Source: Vespula vulgaris
Taxonomy: Eukaryota; Arthropoda; Insecta; Hymenoptera; Vespidae
NCBI RefSeq assembly: GCF_905475345.1
Contig: NC_066592.1
Location: 5,091,001-5,155,000, forward strand
Reading direction: 5' to 3'
DNA: 64,000 nucleotides
The position numbers were made by a program, and so were the translations under genes. Below, piece by piece: positions 61,750-64,000 of this stretch. Numbering within the stretch: the first letter of the stretch is position 1; each line of letters starts with the position of its first letter. Below the pieces are notes generated by a model, which saw only the letters and a program-made list of their open reading frames with translations, was not told where the DNA came from and searched no databases.

Positions 61750-62946
61750 GTTTAGAAATGTCCTTCATACGGAAAAAGGAAGATTCAAGGACGACATCCT
61801 GACGACTCTCCTCATCGTCCTGGATGCTTCCAGCCGGCTCGGGGATCTCTTCGGCCAATGTCTTCTTTTTTTTTCTTCTTTAACTTCTTCCTACTATCGA
61901 CACCTGCGAACAGGTCTTCGTCGCATCGACGAAGAAAAACTTCGCCATCTGTGGCGAAACGATGATCATGAAGATGTTTCGATCAAAGAAAAATCGATCC
62001 TTCTTCTACGAGTTACGACAATCGAATGTCGGTGTCTCTTCCGATCTACCCTTTCTATCGGGTGTCCCGATGCAACCGGTATTTCTCTTTCTTGCTTTTT
62101 TTTCGAACAGTTATTTTCTACCTTTTCCGTATCCTCGCCTCCGTCTTTCTCTTCGGCTACTTGCGCAAAAGCCGAAGCGTTTCCCCAAGGTGTAATCTTA
62201 CCAACCAGGTGGTTTCGAGTATCGAAGTTACCGGCTGCTTAGCAGAGTCACTCCGATATCGGTATCGTCGAGTCGATTTTCACTCGTTTCACTTTCCTCT
62301 TAATAAAAATCATCTTCGTCAACCATCAAACAATTTCCTTTCTCGAAGAAGAAAGGAAAAAAAATAATAGTAATAGAAAAGAAAAAATAAATAAAAAAAG
62401 AAAAAAGATATCACATTCGTATCGTTCGTGGCTTCCTCGATGAGAGGTTCTTACGTATCTCTATTATCCCTTGGGTACCATCGTACCTTTTTAAATACAC
62501 TTTATATATAGGTTTACCACTAAATCGTACAGTAAATATAATTTCTTTTATTCATTCGTCGTATTTTCAGAAAAGTGAGTTTGCGGTATGCCACGTCGTT
62601 TCTCGGCTTTCTACTTTTGTGGTTCGTCTATCACACTCCTATATATTCTTATTGTACGCTCTCCGATTGATTTTCTCTTGAGGAATCATATAAGAAAATA
62701 GAAAGAGAGAGGGAGAGACAAGAGATGTAAATTAATATCGTCGAAGAGAGGAGATAGACTGAGCTAACTTTTTCGCCAACTTTCGTTCGTCGAGAGTCGA
62801 TAGAGCCGGAAATAGAAAACCTTCCATGTGTCTACCCCTTTCTTTCTTTCTTCCTTTTTTTTCTTCCTTTCTCTTTGACCGAAGTCTTAGTTGTGTAGTT
62901 TAAAACGTGTTTCAGAAAAAACGTCTGGAAAAAAGCACAAGCGAGA

Positions 62947-62984
62947 GAAGAAGAAGAAGAAGAAGAAGAAGAAGAAGAAGAAGA
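62947..62984. repeat. (AAG)n microsatellite
   Basis: About twelve AAG units in the presumed upstream region of kinesin-13. Confidence 0.95.
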
Positions 62985-63400
62985 CTGGCTATTCTTCACG
63001 GTCGTTCTCGATCCAAATGCTTCGAATTCTTCGAAATTCCTCGACGAATACCAAATTCGAAATAACTATTCTATGTTGAATACAACGTCGAACGTAAAAT
63101 CGGCAAATTCTTTTTTCAATTTCGTTGCACTTTTTGTCTAACTTTTGATAAAAGAAAAAAAAATATTAAAAAAAAAGAAGAAAATAAAAAGAAAAAGAAA
63201 ACGAACGAGCTTGTATTAATAATAATTTGTACGTGAACTTTTACGGGTAAACATATAGTTTGGCACTGATCTCATTCGCACTCACGTCGCGCTTAACTAA
63301 ACCTTGTTCTGACATTTAAACGATCGACGGGGAAGACAACGGCTTTAAAAGGAGAACGGATTAGCGGAGCATAACCACCACCAAGAGTAGCAACGACAAT

Positions 63401-63426
63401 GACGACGACGACGACGACGAGGACGA
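63401..63426. repeat. (GAC)n microsatellite
   Basis: Six perfect GAC units (63401-63418), then degenerate copies, in a CpG-rich upstream patch. Confidence 0.9.
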
Positions 63427-63513
63427 TAGTAATAGTGGCGGGAGAGTAGCAAGAGCGTCATAACGCCGTCTCGTTCGCACTGACATCGCTGGATCGACTG
63501 ACAACATCCTCTC

Positions 63514-63535
63514 AGAGAGAGAGAGAGAGAGAGAG
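63514..63535. repeat. (GA)n microsatellite
   Basis: Eleven AG units. Such a tract near a promoter resembles GAGA-factor-type sites, but function is not shown. Confidence 0.85.
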
Positions 63536-64000
63536 CTTGTTTAATAAACGCATTTATTATGACGCTCGGGGAGTCATTTCTACAGTCCCCTCCTCGTCAA
63601 CCCTCGAGTAAACAATTTCTCGACTCGGCTCGATGAGCTTGATCGCGTTACGCGCTATCGAATCTTTATGTTCATCTCATATACATATGTACACGCTTGT
63701 GTTTTCCTTCTAGTAGAATAACCAAAAAAGTTTGATTTCGCGTTATACGTATAGCAATTATTTCGCATAATAGGACAAATTTTTCTTCCAGCATAATTAC
63801 GAACACACATATATAAATTATTCGACAATGATACAGAAAGAAGAAATCGATTAACAACCAGAAACGACGAACACGTCCTCGTTTTTTTCATTGCTTCAAA
63901 GGCGTAACTCGTCGTCGATAGACTTCCTAATCGCCAGAGAAATTAGCTACGCATCGTTAATAGAGTTCAACTATACAACGAGAACACGTTCCGTGGAGTA

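Larger units (their letters stand above)
61750..64000. other. GC-richer region upstream of kinesin-13, probable 5' UTR/promoter
   Basis: Composition is clearly less AT-rich and has more CpG than the left side. It contains GAA and GAC microsatellites and several promoter-like patches (for example 63240-63480). Open frames at 61748-62367 overlap on +, but have no family resemblance. The canonical first exon of the kinesin-13 could lie here untranslated, or beyond the window edge. Nothing further can be supported. Confidence 0.5.

Noticed and set aside
61748..62242. 164-codon ORF on + next to the kinesin-13 N-terminal exon
   Set aside because: It begins as the antisense of the opposite start region, overlaps other open frames and has no family resemblance. 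GC-rich sequence easily gives such frames.
1..64000. CRISPR arrays, insertion sequences, tRNA and rRNA genes
   Set aside because: I saw no regular repeat-spacer pattern, no transposase-like frame, no terminal repeats flanking an ORF, and no tRNA B-box with a cloverleaf.

Overview
The window is eukaryotic nuclear DNA from an insect, most likely a hymenopteran (bee or wasp). Evidence: very AT-rich composition, many short GT-AG introns of about 60-150 nt, and a set of animal housekeeping genes whose proteins look insect-like. I could not run a search, so the order is an inference and the species is unknown. I see no transposon, tRNA, rRNA or CRISPR array.

Layout, left to right. Two DNAL4 (dynein light chain 4) genes lie tail to tail at 1.3-3.5 kb: a diverged copy on + and the canonical copy on -. 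CIAO3 (cytosolic Fe-S assembly) follows on +, a Josephin deubiquitinase on -, and the translational GTPase GTPBP1 on +. On - at 14.5-15.9 kb is MED9, with an NCBP2AS2-like small protein directly after its stop. RpL10 starts divergently on +. The E3 ligase MGRN1 is on - (17.9-20.4 kb). A very large gene on + (21.8-34.2 kb) has a single 10.9-kb exon of low-complexity protein joined to WD40 exons and resembles ZNF106. ARL16 is on +, DDB1 on -, and FICD, the ER AMPylase, on +.

The last third is dominated by one long minus-strand gene, a kinesin-13 (KIF2A/Klp10A). Its coding exons run from about 60.2 kb down to 49.66 kb, and its 5' part probably continues upstream. This third is visibly richer in GC, CpG and simple repeats than the left side.

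The most notable observations are splice-compatible coding segments outside the textbook gene models. (1) A 392-codon ORF ends at an in-phase donor just before the first recognised kinesin-13 exon and could give a long N-terminal extension. (2) A 396-codon ORF ending in a hydrophobic tail lies in the last kinesin-13 intron, in phase with its donor. (3) A 141-nt phase 0-0 segment lies in another kinesin-13 intron. (4) A 72-nt phase-compatible cassette exon lies inside FICD. (5) MED9 and the NCBP2AS2-like ORF sit 48 nt apart and may share one transcript.

Functionally the genes are a general housekeeping neighbourhood (Fe-S assembly, ubiquitin, translation, Mediator, ER stress, microtubules), arranged mostly as divergent or convergent neighbours. 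Nothing suggests a co-functional cluster.
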